In this document: positions 50,459 to 63,274 of the stretch, piece after piece
Layout: each line of letters opens with the position of its first letter
How positions within the stretch are numbered: position 1 is the first letter of the stretch
DNA from: Saururus chinensis
Lineage: Eukaryota > Streptophyta > Magnoliopsida > Piperales > Saururaceae
Length of the DNA stretch: 64,000 nt
Assembly (NCBI GenBank): GCA_035235625.1
Contig: CP141146.1
Location: 4,086,501-4,150,500 of the forward strand
Reading direction: 5' to 3'
The notes under the pieces: model-generated
Databases searched by the model: none
What the model was told of the DNA's origin: nothing
The model's input: the letters and a program-made list of their open reading frames with translations, nothing else
Program-made: the position numbers and the translations under genes

Positions 50459-52262
50459 AGCCCACGATGGCCAAATGGCCCACAACTCGCCGATGGCAAG
50501 ATGCACCCAAAATGTCTAATCGGGCGGAGCAAGGCAATAAGGGCGAGGCGGGGTCAAAAACGGCAAACCCCTACCGATACTAGGTCGAGGTAGGCTAGAC
50601 GGAGTCCTACCGGTGGCTGGATGACAATCGGAAACCCACCGGCATCAAAATAATGCCACAGATAGTGAGATGGAGAATGTGAATAAAAACCCGACCAAAG
50701 TACCGGTAGCTCACCATATAGCAAAGAAAGCATGGCGGCGACTCTAGCCAGCGCCTATGGGTTCCTAGCGGCCAACTAAACATAAGTCTAGTTGAGAGCG
50801 GCTGCAAATGACGTCAAAATCGTCCACCCACAGTTCAAAAACGGGATTGAAGGAGAGAAAAACCTAAAAAAAGGTTCGGTACCTTGTCGAGGAGCGAAGA
50901 GGCCATGACAGTGGTCATAGCTAGTACCTACGGACTCGTGGCAGTGAGGCAAAGCAGATCATGACAAGAACCACTGGAATTCGTTGTCGGAGGAGGGAGA
51001 ATGGAGCGACCGGAATTGAGCTCAGGTTTTCTCTTCTCCTCTCTAGATGTGAAAACATTTCTGGAATGTCGGTTCTGTGAAAACCGATGAGTGGAAAGAT
51101 ATATATAGTTAATCTTTTTAATTTTTATATTCATGTCCCTAATACGCATTCACGTACTGGTTACGCATTGTAGCTCTAAAATTTGTGTCACAAGCGCGCA
51201 GCGAGGCCCACGGCCTGCGATTAAGCCCCACACTCGACTCTAGGGGCATAAATATGGGGTATGTATACATAAATATGAATATGCCAAAGCATCACATTTT
51301 CCTGCTGAAAATGACTAGAAAAATAGTAAGAAAATCACAAAAAACTGTAGAAAAATGAGGGACCTTACATCATGGAAGACTTGTGCTTTTCGCCAATCTG
51401 TGTCCATGAGCACAGTTAGGATCCTCTTCTCCAGATTTGGGGCAGGTTATTGAGAGCCCTGGGGATTTGGGTAAAGTTGCTGTTAAGCAATCCACTCCAA
51501 GGCTGGAGTACTTTGTTTGGAGATTTCTCGAGGGGCGAGTTATCTCTGAGTTATAGATTTGATAATATTAATTATTGAACAAGGGATGTAAGATAATTAA
51601 TAATAATGTTTGATATTGCATGTTAATTAGACAAGTGAAACGGTTAAAGGACAAACTAAAATGTAGGTTGAAAATATCTAAGCATTGCATGTGTGATGCT
51701 ATGCTTCTTAGGATAGAGTAGTTTCTAAGCAAAACTACATCTAGATCTGATCTTGTTGGAAACATTGGAGATGTTGTCTGATGAGTACGTAGGCAACTAA
51801 TATCGGATGATGTTGGCCCGATCCAAAAAATATTAATAAAACCTTTTGTCCTCTGGAAGCTCTTTTCCTGTAGGTGGAGATGCACCATTGTGGTTGTAGT
51901 TGTTGTTTGGTTTGCTTTGTTGCAGATCCTCCAGGCGACGACAAGTGAGACCAAGGCAGGCATGCATAAGAGGTTTTTGCGTTTGTGTAACTCCAGTATG
52001 TAAGTGTACCTTAAGCGTGAGAGTCAACTTATTATTTATTTTCAAACGGATGATGGACTTGTACTTAGATGAGCTGGTCTTTATGAATTTTCAGATGTTA
52101 AATAATATCATATGATTTGATATTCGTATTTGTGAACCCCAGTTATCATGACTTTGATATTTAATCGAAGAGTTTGTTTTGTATTTAAAGGAAAAAAATT
52201 CTCGCTACTTACTGTTCGTGCTATTTAAAAATAATCTTAAAAATCCGGGTCGTGACAGAAAA

Positions 52263-52456
52263 ACACTTCGGACAGTTAAAAAACTCTAAATTTAGAAAAT
52301 TTGTGTCATTATTCACCAAGGTTCACCATCTCTTACCTTGGGGATTAAAGGGTACGCAGTCGGGTGGTTCTAGTAAACAATGGCTGAAGTTTGAATAAAA
52401 GGAGCACACATTAATGTGGATCAAGGCGTGGTAACATTCATCAAATCTTAAAATAG
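52263..52456. other. Short spacer between element B and a MITE
   Basis: Nothing recognisable. Confidence 0.5.
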
Positions 52457-52458
52457 TA

Positions 52459-52542
52459 CTCCCTCCATCCTAGATTACTAGTTTCATAATTTTAGTTTAT
52501 TTTGAAAAATCATACGAAGCTATTAATCTAAAACGGAGGGAG
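52459..52542. mobile_element. Stowaway-type MITE, 84 bp
   Basis: The terminal inverted repeats begin CTCCCTCC and end GGAGGGAG, extended inward by ATCCTAGATTA / TAATCTAAAAC. The flanking dinucleotide is TA on both sides (52457-52458, 52543-52544), the Stowaway/Mariner target preference. Confidence 0.9.
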
Positions 52543-52544
52543 TA

Positions 52545-54077
52545 CAAAAATAAATAAAATGGTCCACAAAGTTAGTGGCTACTATGTGCAAACGCGGTTA
52601 CTGGTTCTCTACAACAATGCAAGTAGGTTTGCAAATGCATGAAAATATTTTGAGGCCCCATAGAGTTACCGTGTTACCTTGAATTATCCAATGCAAAGTT
52701 GTCAATAGGGTTGTCAAAGCAAACTTAAAAGCTCGACTTCGTTCACATTTGATTCAATTTGACTCATGTTCAAGCTCAGATTTAAAGTTGGTTAAATCAA
52801 ATATAAGCACATATATCCGTATTCGCTCAGCTCAACTCAAAGCTCAAGAAAAATTTAAACTCACATTAAGTAATATTGTTTTTTTAAAATACATTCATGC
52901 ATATATTACACATTGTATATAGATTTATTTCATTCATATATATTATTTTCACTTTTTCAAATACAATTATATTGGGTTTTTTTATTAGAGGAGTTAGATA
53001 ATGTCTCATGTGAACTAAGAACTACTTTTTTATATAACTTTATGCTCTCCATTTTGTATTTATAGTCTAAACTAAGAATTCAAAATTAGTTAAAACTAAT
53101 TTATTTAGTTTTTTTATCCTAACACATTAGACCGCTTTTTAGCCATGTTTGTATTGTTAATCTTTTTTGTAAATACATTCAAGGCACTAATTACAAAATA
53201 AACAAGGATCACAAGCTAAAGATATTCTATTCTAATCAAACTTGAAATTGAAATATCAAACTCAAACAAAAATAGTCCAAAGTTTGATATGACTCAGCTT
53301 ATTAGCACCCCTTACACCCCTAGTTATAGGGAAACCTTCATACTTGAGCATATGTCATAAAGATGTGGATGTAATTAAATTGTCATAAATGCAAAGAAAA
53401 AAAGGGAAATGAAGGAAAATAAATTATTTTCTATATTTATGGGTCCCATACAACACAATGCATTTTTCTTATTTTGGGTACACCTACAGCACAATGCATC
53501 AATAAAACGACTTCATTGCAAAAAAAGGCTAGCAATCCTTGTTGAGGAAAGTGCTTCGTGGCTCTCCATCCACCACAAAAATTTGCAAGGAGTGAGAGTG
53601 ATAGACACAATTGTTTAGATTTTGCTTCTACTTTGATCAAAATTTGACTACTCACTGTACACAAGTTCACGTTGACGTGCATATATAAGCCAAACTTAAG
53701 TTAATTGATCTTTTTAAAATTTTGTTTTGATGATAAATAAATATACATCAAATACAAAGTGATGGAGGCATGTTTATAAATAGGGTTTATAAAAGGGGAT
53801 TACCATGTTGAAAAAGGAAGTATTTTTAATGCTCCCTTCTAACAATGAATCAGCATAAGAAATATATAAGAATCCTTTGTTTATTAGATTTTAGGTGTAC
53901 TTACTAGCGCATATTAGTACTAGTATTCCGTTGATCTTGAATAAAGGACTTCTATGCATTCTTTAAATTAAGTTCATTGTTAAATAAGAGTATAAAAAAC
54001 TTGTTAAAGAGGAGTATGAAAAACTCTCTGGGAGAGATAATGCATAGCCCAATAACATCTGTTACGACAACACATTA
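52545..54077. other. AT-rich intergenic region
   Basis: No gene recognised. The frames at 53409-53618 (+) and 53437-53682 (-) overlap each other and have no family signature. Confidence 0.5.
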
Positions 54078-54272
54078 TGAGTAGCGTTTGATAGTGCTTA
54101 TTGGCGTCTGAAACAAAAAAACACAAAAAAAACTGCTTGCTTCTCTCGCACCTTCTGATTACGCTTCAGGTGTTTAACTTCTGAACAGGTAAATGCCCAT
54201 TTTTAAGACTACCCATTTAGACGCTTTTCAGTATTTTCAGTACATCAGATTCAGATCTACCGAATGCTATCT
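54078..54272. mobile_element. Candidate hAT-type MITE
   Basis: The ends TAGCGTTTGATAG (54082) and CTACCGAATGCTA (54257) are inverted repeats with three mismatches. The interior, with GTCTGAAACA, CTTCTGA, CTGAACAGGTAAATG and GACGCTTTTCAG, resembles common plant hAT-derived MITEs. No 8-bp target duplication is visible. Confidence 0.45.
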
Positions 54273-57015
54273 AAGATGAAGCTGAATTGTTAATTACTCT
54301 CGAAATTGAAGCAATAATTTACATTAGATGATGGAGTAACAGAAACGACCTATGACCGGAGATGCTCACACTACGAGATAAACATCTTTTAATGTTGCAA
54401 GGCCTGTTTCTTGTGGGCAGGTGGAAAGCATAACCCCTTATAATGCGCTAGTTAATAGTACTCTTAAGTGTTGTATGTGTAGAAGAAATACGATTTTGTG
54501 TGGCTTTGACTGTGACATTTGTATGAACATGCAGTCTGCAATTACAGCATGTTTTCTATTAAGGAGATGGACTAAAAATCTTTCACTTGATGAAGCAATG
54601 CTAATAGCACTACGAATCGATTGCAAGCGGACAAGCTATCGTTGTAGATGATGTTTCCAGGAAATCCAGTCATGGGGCGTCTTGGACGTCAATTGTGACA
54701 GCTAAATGCGCCTAGTTAAGCAATTAGTCATATATAGCAACTAATTAAGCATTATTCAATGGTTAATTTGGGGAGTGTCCCACGACCGATAGACGATTCA
54801 AAGGGAGTTTATAATTTCTAGTGACATGAAGAATAAGGAAAAGAAAGACGTGATGATCATCATACAAGGCCAACAGGAACAATGGCAGTGAAAGCAGGTA
54901 GAAGAGGCAGAAATAATCAATAAAGTGCTTAGACACCTAATCACTTGGCCACTAGACACTAAACAAAGAGAGATTGTAGGTCATGTCTTGGGGCCCTGGC
55001 GATTATCTCTTTTCACTGTTGCTCATAGATGATGACATTTGTTTAAAACTGGGAAATTAGGTGTAGAACAGCCCATACAAGCACCATTTAAATCACAATC
55101 TTCAGCTTGGATACTGGTCCATTGGACCCATTAAGTCCCATTCGGTTCTCGTGTATCTGAAACAAAGGACAAGACCAATCATGTCTCCGAAAGATGCCTA
55201 GTACATATTTGTTTACCTCTCATTAAGGTTTCGCACATAAGAATTCTAGAATAGTCGAAGCTCATGTAGATCTTATTCACATCCAATTATTTCATGAATA
55301 CTGTTATTTTCCTCCAATTATATACCTAATATTCCTCAAAAGAAAAAATGATTGTTTTTTCTTATTGTTCAACCCCATAGTTTCCCACTATTTTGTTAGT
55401 GGTCACCCCTAACATATTGTGTCTTTCTTTTCGCTTTTTCTTCTAACTGATGTAGGCAGTTAATTGCCGATGCCGGCTATAATTTTTTTGAATGTTGGTA
55501 TTTAAACCCCACTCTTTTATCTATGTCCCCTAATTTTTTTCATCTCACCATATTTTATATCTCTATTCTTACCTTATTGATTTTTTTGTACTTTTTTTCC
55601 TTTTTTATTACCGGTGTTCTTTATCTGGCACTAGCGCTGATGCTGGTGACCTTCATAACGAGCAACTACATTAGCTATTGACGACTAGATTTAGAGTCGT
55701 AGCCAAAAGAAATAAGAGAGAAAAAAATTAATATTATAAAGAAAAAATAAATAAAATAAAAAAATATATATAAAATAAAAAAATAAAAAAACTACTTTTA
55801 TAGTTTTTTCAGGGGGGGGTTGGGGCACGGAAAAAACGAGGTCTAAATAGCATCATTTTATTTTATTACCAAATCATAACCCTGTCGTATCTGGAGTCAA
55901 GGCCAGGGTGCCTATTACGGCTAAGTCGGGCCAGAGCTATGGATAGATCGGGCTTGGCCTGGCCGGTCCACAGCGGGCAAGGCGACCCTCACCAGCCCAT
56001 AGTGGCGCAGGCTAGGGCCCGCGGCGGGGAAGGTTGGGGCTGATCTAGCAGCCCTTGCGGGGAGGTTGGGGGGGGGGGCCTCGGTGGGGCAGGGTAGGGG
56101 GATGCCTGCTGAAGGGTAGGCTGGCCGGTGCGACTGGCCCTTTAGCAACACGGCGTAAAAACAAAAAAAGAGAAGAAAACAAATAACAAGAGGGGCATGT
56201 ACGAGCAATCTTTTTTTATATTTTATGGGACGTATGAGTAGCGGGGGGTTAGCAACGTTCTTATTTGATTTACATCGCGAAGTAACAAATAATGATCCCT
56301 TAGATACAAACCCAACGAGCGTCCCAAGTCCCCCAATTATCCAGTTGGTAAATCATCTGTTTGTGAAGCAAGTCAGTCAAACATAACTAATAGCACAAGA
56401 ATCTGAAATAGACTCAAGTTTGCGCGATTATTAGCTTCAGTCTCGGTTCCTCCCTCTACGGTTCACGGTCCTGGGTGGCACGGCGATTGGAGGATAGCGC
56501 AAACCAATTAATGCAGCTGTTTACGGTGGACAGGGGAGGGCATGGATGGTGAGCAGGTAAGTACCAACCCATGCATGCCATGTCCAAACAGAAAGGGTAC
56601 ATCAGATGGGTCAGGGAGGAAGGAGCCCCTTCCATGGCCTGAAACTGCCATCCCCTCCCCTGGCCATTCTGTCATCACTCATCACTATGCTAGGCTACTG
56701 AGTGCCACCAAAGAAGACACGTGAAAAATGTAGGATGCAGAAGTTGTTGGACCCCATGTATAGAGGCAAGTATGCACACAAAATAAAAACGAATGGACAT
56801 GTCCAGAGGAGCCGAAAGAAAAGCGCCAAGAAGAAGAAAAGCCCCAGGAAGAGGAAGAAGAGATTGAAGAGATCGAAGGAAGTTAAAATAGAGAGGAATG
56901 TTGATTTGGTTGGTAAGAGAAAGGGGAAGAACAAAGGTGTGGCCCCTTGCCCTAGGAAAGGGTCCTACATGATACCCCTTCACCCCTTAGTTTGTCCCTT
57001 TCCTTCCCTACTCTA
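54273..57015. other. Intergenic region upstream of the DREB gene
   Basis: A frame at 54421-54651 with several Cys-X2-Cys pairs begins with GTG and has no family match. A/T-only tract at 55690-55800. A G-rich block at 55920-56130, with a short - strand frame, looks like repeat debris. A purine-rich stretch at 56700-56930 gives a Lys/Arg-rich frame without an ATG. None is accepted as a gene. Confidence 0.5.
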
Positions 57016-57018
57016 TGA

Positions 57019-57027
57019 TCATAAAAG
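57019..57027 (+). promoter_or_regulatory. TATA-like box of the DREB gene
   Basis: TCATAAAAGG precedes a C-rich leader and lies about 80 bases before the ATG at 57106. Confidence 0.5.
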
Positions 57028-57105
57028 GCCCCCTCCCCCTTGCAATTTGTGCACCAGTCCACATTAGCTTCTACCCCCATCCAACCTAACCACCCCCATT
57101 CAATT

Positions 57106-57798
57106 ATGGGAATGGAAGGGGGGCCTCTCACCACAGATCCTCAGCCCATTACTTCCTCTCCTTGTTCCTCTTCTTCTTCTTCTTCCTCTTCTAGTCCTTT
57201 TACTTCAAGTCTCAAGACTCCCAAGGAGTCAGGTAGCAAAGTGGTAGAGCGCAAGGAGAGGAGTGACAACAAGCATCCAACCTATAGGGGAGTCAGAATA
57301 CGCAACTGGGGCAAATGGGTGTCCGAGATCAGGGAGCCCAGGAAGAAATCTAGGATTTGGCTGGGGACCTTCCCAACTCCGGAGATGGCAGCCCGGGCGC
57401 ATGACGTGGCGGCGCTGGCCATCAAAGGCCAGGCCGCCTACCTCAACTTCCCGGAGCTGGCCAACGAGCTGCCCCGACCGGTATCCTCCTGCCCCAAGGA
57501 CATCCAGGCCGCTGCCGCAAAGGCTGCTGCCTCGTCATTTGACGGGTTGCTGCGCGGCCACGCTGCCTCCGCCGCAGCTGAGCCTGCCGACTCCAACTCA
57601 GCCTCCCCCACCACCATCAACAACTCCGACGAGTTGTCCTCGTCAACGACGAATTGCGCATCTCACGACGAGGACGACGCCTTCATAGACTTGCCGGACC
57701 TCACCAGCTTGAGTGATGGGGTCTACTACTCGAGTTCTTCATGGGTGCCGGAGGGTGCGTTCCGGCTAGAGGAGCCATTTGTGTGGGAATGTTACTAG
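57106..57798 (+). CDS. AP2/ERF transcription factor, DREB A-4 (TINY-like) group
   Basis: A single exon of 693 nt encodes 230 aa. The protein should bind DRE/CRT-type promoter elements in the nucleus and regulate stress or growth genes. The AP2 domain spans residues 60-117, from [19 protein letters not shown] to LNFPEL. The DNA-contact positions that separate DREBs from ERFs are Val at residue 72 (position 14) and Glu at residue 77 (position 19), the DREB pattern. A basic stretch [14 protein letters not shown] precedes the domain, as in nuclear-localised members. The [20 protein letters not shown] segment after the domain and the acidic tail with DLPDL and EEPFVWECY are typical of the A-4 group. 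The N-terminus has a run of 10 Ser. Upstream in-frame codons to 57040 lack an ATG. The coding sequence is GC-rich, unlike its AT-rich surroundings, which is usual for monocot DREBs. Confidence 0.95.
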   Translation: MGMEGGPLTTDPQPITSSPCSSSSSSSSSSPFTSSLKTPKESGSKVVERKERSDNKHPTYRGVRIRNWGKWVSEIREPRKKSRIWLGTFPTPEMAARAHDVAALAIKGQAAYLNFPELANELPRPVSSCPKDIQAAAAKAAASSFDGLLRGHAASAAAEPADSNSASPTTINNSDELSSSTTNCASHDEDDAFIDLPDLTSLSDGVYYSSSSWVPEGAFRLEEPFVWECY

Positions 57799-59578
57799 CT
57801 ATTGGTGCTTCATTTCCATGCAATCCGTGTTGCCCCATTTGCCCACAGTACACACTAGCAGCAAACTCTTTACATAATCATGTTGGAAGCAAAAGAGAAA
57901 GGTATGAATGATTGGTTCCATGTCTTCAATCCACAAGAACTCAGAAATTGCAAGTAAACATCTTTCCTTGTGTTGTCTCCCTCCAATTTCCCTGCCAACG
58001 CTCACCCGCTGGAAGGTCAATTGAATTACCATATGTTGTATGATATTGGACGAATTGTATAGATGAAGCATCTACATTTACCTTTTATCAATCTCTATAA
58101 CTATAATGACCTACAGGGTCTTTCTTCTTGTTCCAATATTGTCCACATAGAGATCACTTTTACTGTCTGCTGCAAACGGTCAATTTCCAGAATACAGAGC
58201 AACATGCATCAATATCAGAAGAAGTTGACATCTGGGAGTTGCCAATTTAATTCAGTTGGGGGGATAAATTACTAGAGCCAAGTCCTACTTGCTTGCTATT
58301 AGAGGAAATCTTTCATTGATATGGTGATTGTAGCATGACGCTTACAGCAACAGTTTTTTAAGCAATGCACCAATATGTAAAGCCAATCCTCCATATAAAG
58401 ACGGATCTAGGACCGATATTTTTAGTCCACACCTACTTGAGTGCCCTTTATTTTAACAGCAAAAAATAGACCCGCATCTTAACGTGACGATGCCTGGAAG
58501 GCACCTCGTCTTACATGGAGACAATATCTCTGGCCCCTTTGAACCCGAGTCTGCGTTCCAGCCTTTTACTTGTGCAACTGGTCGAATGGCTACAAGGGTC
58601 AGAACCCCATAAGGCCAACATCATCCACTCATTGCTCATTACTCATTACTCATTAGTAAAAGGCGGGCAGATGACCTCAGTGCCATAACCCGCTTGTGGT
58701 CTGCTTCCTCATCATTTTCGCCCAAGCATACGTGTAATTAGATTTCATGCCCAGAGTGGCGATTCAGATGCTCAATCATTTTCTTTTGCTGCTTTCCGGA
58801 AGGGAGTAGGTGGGAAAGAGTCATTCTCCCTTCTTATAATAAGCTCAGAAACATATGTGAGTCTTTGATATGCATATATATTAACGCATGATGCTAACAC
58901 TAGCGTATGTAATATTGTTCTCAGGATAGATAAAGATAAAAAACTTCCTTATTTTCTTATATTGGGCTCATTGTAAAGTGAAGCATTAAAAGGTGGAGGT
59001 ACGAGAAGAGTATAAGAGAAAAAAAGCTCTTTAATATGATCATTAAGATTTGAAGGTTTTAAGCTTAGGGTTTGTTACCTCAATCAGCCGCCATCAGCTA
59101 AGAAAAAGTGTGGAAGGGTACGCCTTTTTCATGCATTTTTCTAACTGTGGGCGGCTGATTGACACTTACTTCCCGTGAGCTGTGAGGGATCTAAATCCCT
59201 TAGTTACGGCAGGTCAAATATTTGAAAATTCGACTGTAGAAAGTTTGTCTTGATTTCAATCAAAAACCACAAATGAAGAGAATGTACTAGACATAATTGC
59301 TTCATAAGCCAGTCAGGCAACACTAGTGGAATAATTTTGGAAGAATGTTCAAAATATTTAATTTTTAAAATTTTATTTTTATTATATTTGAAATATTTTT
59401 ACAAGTAATATTTGGTGAGCATAAGCCAAAGTATCATCTCTTGGATTTAAATATGAAAACAAACATTACTCAGGGGCAAATTAGTTTTTCTGCCCTGTCA
59501 GCTTTGACGATTAATGATGCTTGGGCTCTCTAACGTGGGTGAGCTAAGGTTCATGCAAATATTATTGTATTTTTATTA
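57799..59578. other. 3' region of the DREB gene and intergenic sequence
   Basis: No further gene recognised. A short inverted motif, TCAGCCGCC (59083) and GGCGGCTGA (59150), is separated by about 58 bases and may be a small hairpin. Confidence 0.45.
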
Positions 59579-59774
59579 CTCCCTTCACTCATTTTAATAG
59601 TTGAAGTTATAAAAAAAATTAGTCTTCTATTATTAAATTTATTTGGCTCAATTTAATTTATTAGGTATTTAAAAAAAAACCTCTCACATATTTATTTTCT
59701 GATTTTGTGGGTCTCACCATTTAGTGTAAGTCACTATTTTTTTAAAGGAAGCTATAAATATGAGATGGAGAGAG
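59579..59774. mobile_element. Stowaway-type MITE, about 196 bp
   Basis: The left end CTCCCTTCACTCATTTTAAT and the reverse complement of the right end, CTCTCTCCATCTCATATTTA, are inverted repeats. TA flanks both sides (59577-59578, 59775-59776). Confidence 0.75.
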
Positions 59775-62700
59775 TATATCCAACATGCCCCTATTCTAAA
59801 TTTTTATATATGTTATACCCATTATATAATTAAAAGGTAATGTTACTCTTCTATAATGTGTATATGTACCCTTCATTATTATGGTTCATCATGTCTTACC
59901 ATGTTATGGGTCCGCCCAGAATGTGGCCTACATGTTGAAGATCTGTACGTATGAGCCTATCATGTTGTGGGCACCACATGTTATGGCCTATGAGTCTACC
60001 GTGTTGTAAACCTACCATCATATTGGACCCAATACCATATCGGGCCATATGATCCCACCATATTTGATCATGTTATAAGGTTTATAATATTTTAAAATTA
60101 TTAATTTTTTACTTGAAATAAGAAAGTATTGTTGGATTTAATGTTTTAATTTGTATAGTAGCAAAGAAGAAATTTTATAATAGAGGTATAGTAGATATAA
60201 CAAAAATATATATAATAAATATAATAGAAATTAAAATTTAAAAATTAGGCATTTTAGATATCTTCCCTAGTTTTTGTCCTCTCACTTCCATTTTTATGTT
60301 TCAGGATATCCTCCATTTTACACAAGTCATGGACCAGCAAAATTGACCGTACACCCGCTAATACACGCGTCTCTAACATTGATGCTCATTAACGTTCGTG
60401 GCAAGCATGGCCGGAGACTTACTTTTACATCAACAACAGGAAACCATCCCACTATAACGACTTGACTTAGAGCGTATGTTTTGTCTACTCCAAAATAGTT
60501 GTCGTTCTTCTAATACTAACGGCATAATTTTTGGTAAAAAAAGGTTCTTGAACATTGGTCACAAAAGAAACGTTCCTTGAGTTAAATTTTCAAACAATTT
60601 TTACATTTTATCAATTTTTTGGGCCATTGCCCCTTACCCGGATCAGTAACTGTGAAATCAGCATTTAAGTACTATATTAATCCTAATGCATTTGATCAGT
60701 GTTGACAGCAAACAAGAGATGAGCAGCTAATGGTGAAAAAGACATGTTTGAGAGATTTTACTTCGGTTTCGATCTTACTGGGGCATAAAGAGCCACTGAA
60801 TCAGCACAAATGCTGCATCAAAGTTGGGAACAGGAAAAGGCCATGGAGAAGCCAACCGAAATGTTCATCTTTAACATTGAAAATGAGGCCGTATGCCTTT
60901 GCCCCCATTGCAAGATACTTCTTGTATGCTTTTCATGCAGGTGTTCTTTCTCTTCTTCTTTTTAGCTTGGAAGGAAGATAGAAGCTTCGTGCTTACCTCT
61001 AAACACTAGACTTGTTGATTTTGTTGCCTGAAAACCCAAAGATAGTCCAAAATCTTCTGCATGCATGCACGATTCTCTGTCAATTCTGCACACTGATTAG
61101 CATCATGTGCTGATGTTTTGCTTCTATATATCAACTTGGTGACCATTAGATTTGGAAGATATCTCTGGTGCACAGGGTTTATTAGTATCAAAAGTTCTCT
61201 AATCAATTATCTGTTGTACGGGTTTGCCTGCTTGTACCTTCCATGCAGCTCACATCTCTGGGACCTACCCCCAATCCTGAAATTGTAAGTGGGAAGAGAA
61301 TAAAGCTAAAAAGACTGAATTCTGCCCATTACAAAAGCAAGACAAGAGCCTATATTCACATTAGTAGATTATGATTACATTTTTTACTAGAGCGAAAACT
61401 ACAAAAATGTAAAGAAAGTAAACGATGTCAAAAACAAAGTGCAAAGGAGGACAAATTGTGGATAAATGGACAAAAGGAAAAGGAAGTCATGTCCAAAAGA
61501 AAAGGAAGAGGATTGAATTATTTTCGGAGAGAATCTCGATTTGCATGTGGCACATGTGCTAGGGAAAAAGAAAATAAAGAATGATCAAAATATGGTGCGC
61601 CTCAGCTTTTGGCAAGTAATATCTGATATCATGCAGATGTTATTGGTCGGGCTAGTGGAGTTTTTTGGCCCTCTTTCCACCATATGATCGACCAATCCAT
61701 CTGATGGTCTGCTTATGAAAACAAATAACTGTAAGATCTGTCATTCGCCAAAAAAAAATCAGATTGAACAGGTTTAGTTGAGTATATTTTTGGGATCATG
61801 CTGAGCTGGACACTAGGTCAGTGGCAAGAGGGGGGAGAGGAGACCCCTTTTCACATTATTCTTTATGGGATGTCAAAGAATCCTATGTTACTTCACATGA
61901 TTCTGCCGATGTACTATTGCTTATGTTGATGGGAAGTGCATCAAACCAATCAAGTCACTCACCCTAATCAGCCATGCTGGCAGCACTTGCTGGGTTGGAC
62001 CTCAAAGACGAACACATGCAAGCTCTGCCCACCTTGACCATTAATCCAGTTGCCCAATTGGGAAAATTCTTTCACTTGAAGATGTCAACCAGTTTCTGTT
62101 CCAAAATTATACTTTATAAAAACAAGCATATCAAAACTCATGGATTGGAGGACTAAAGTAACTCCAATTGCACATACCCAATCTGTAGAATATAACTTAA
62201 TTACAAACCATGTAGGAAGCACTCCATTAATGCGACAACCATGTAATTTCTCTCTTAGTCAAATGTCTAGCTAGAATATGACGGACAGGGTCCATGAGGG
62301 TGAGAGCCTATGTTCATTGGTAACAAGCCAAAAAAACAGCTAGCTTGATAGATGATTTATTTTGTGTTCCATATATAAAAGAAGTATATACAATAGCCAA
62401 GACAGGCGTCGATAAGGAGAACCAAAACATTCCAGGCTGTTTCCTGCATGCAAAGCCAAGTCTCGATCTGCCGGCTTGTCGCTTTTCAACTAGCTTTGCT
62501 GAATCTCCAGGGAATGACCTGGAAGCCATTTTTCTGAGTTTGTTGAAGTGCTCATGGAGTATGGAACCATGCACAACTATCCTTTAAAACCATTTATTTA
62601 ACATGAGATGTCCGTTGGCCGGTCAGTACTGATTAACTCCGACCTGGACTTCTTCTCCCCATGCGACAAGATCAGATTAAACTATATTGTATTCGTTTAT

Positions 62701-63274
62701 GTAGTGGACTGGATGAGGAGCCTAAAGACTGTTGGAAAAAAGCTTCAGTATCTGATTTTGTTTATTGTTTTGTGTCTTCTTATTTGGGTGCTTGTCAAAT
62801 AACATAGCACTAATTGATTCTTGTAAACGTATCAACGGTATTGAAGAGCAAAACTAGCTTGACCAACACTGTTCTTTAGTCGCAAATCTGTCGCTCCTAA
62901 TGGTGTCAGCTCCAACTTTGGGATTCCATACAGCGCATCTGAATGATAAAATCAGAAAAGAGAACGGCGCAGAGGGAGCTGCGCTGTAATTATTGCCACT
63001 GACTGGCAGTGGCGGAGGCAGGAACTTTGTTTAATCTACGATGGGCAACCTGCTGACTGTTTATAATATCAATGGAGATATTATCGTGGCCACAAAAATT
63101 ATTTAAGAAACGAACGTCTGCATGCTTATAGGTTGTTGCGGGCACATAGCGGATGATTTAAACCCATCTACCCCTTAGTTTGTTTTAACTTGTATTGTTC
63201 TGTGGTGCCCCGTGCAGGCCGGTATGCACGCGTAATCTGGGAATATATTAATTTTTATTTAAAATTATGTATAT
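59775..63274. other. Intergenic region with unassigned short frames
   Basis: A degenerate repeat of CATGTTATGGG/CATGTTGTGGG at 59880-60080 is visible. ATG-started frames at 60730-60981 (83 aa) and 62608-62802 (64 aa, hydrophobic C-terminus) are unassigned. A - strand frame at 62314-62584 has exon-like character but no family could be named. GGCAGTGGCGGAGGCAGG near 63005 resembles an end often seen in plant repeats. Confidence 0.4.
62314..62584 (-). other. Unidentified exon-like frame
   Basis: On the - strand, a frame preceded by a possible acceptor (GGATAG at about 62588) reads VHGSILHEHFNKLRKMASRS... to ...FLACYQ and a stop, about 86 codons. It starts with GTG rather than ATG, so it would be an internal or last exon if real. 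The middle is basic, and a hydrophobic stretch (FSLSTPVLAIVYTSFIYG) follows. I do not recognise it. The opposite strand is also open over most of the same region. Confidence 0.2.

Larger units (their letters stand above)
45265..51369 (-). mobile_element. Element D: solo LTR inserted in B, split by element H
   Basis: On the - strand it begins TGTAAGGTCCCTC at 51369 and ends CAGGCGTTGCA at 45265. It is flanked by TCATG at 45260-45264 and 51370-51374, a perfect 5-bp duplication. Without H and its duplicated site it is 4668 bases and aligns end to end with element C, including the TATA region, both minisatellites and the terminal AAAAATCTC.G.C..TACA-type end. No coding region is present. Confidence 0.88.
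42517..52257 (+). mobile_element. Element B: solo LTR (about 3.6 kb) split by element D
   Basis: The element begins TGTAATGTCAGAG at 42517 and ends GGGTCGTGACA at 52257. It is flanked by GAAAA at 42512-42516 and 52258-52262, a perfect target duplication. Removing D and one copy of its target site (45265-51374) leaves 3631 bases. Its sequence aligns with element A in reverse orientation on both sides of the D insertion. It has a TATA-like TATAAAAAGG at 42907, a GC-rich block at 43130-43640, and no gag, pol, primer site or second LTR, so it is a solo LTR. Confidence 0.87.

Noticed and set aside
54421-54651. Cys-rich frame resembling a zinc finger
   Set aside because: It starts with GTG, the Cys spacing fits no family I know, and the opposite strand is open as well.
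55921-56208. Pro/Ala-rich frame on the - strand
   Set aside because: It lies in a G-rich block with poly-G runs; composition alone explains it.
56702-57067. Lys/Arg-rich frame upstream of the DREB gene
   Set aside because: It begins with GTG, is driven by a purine-rich tract, and its end overlaps the TATA-like box and leader of the DREB gene.
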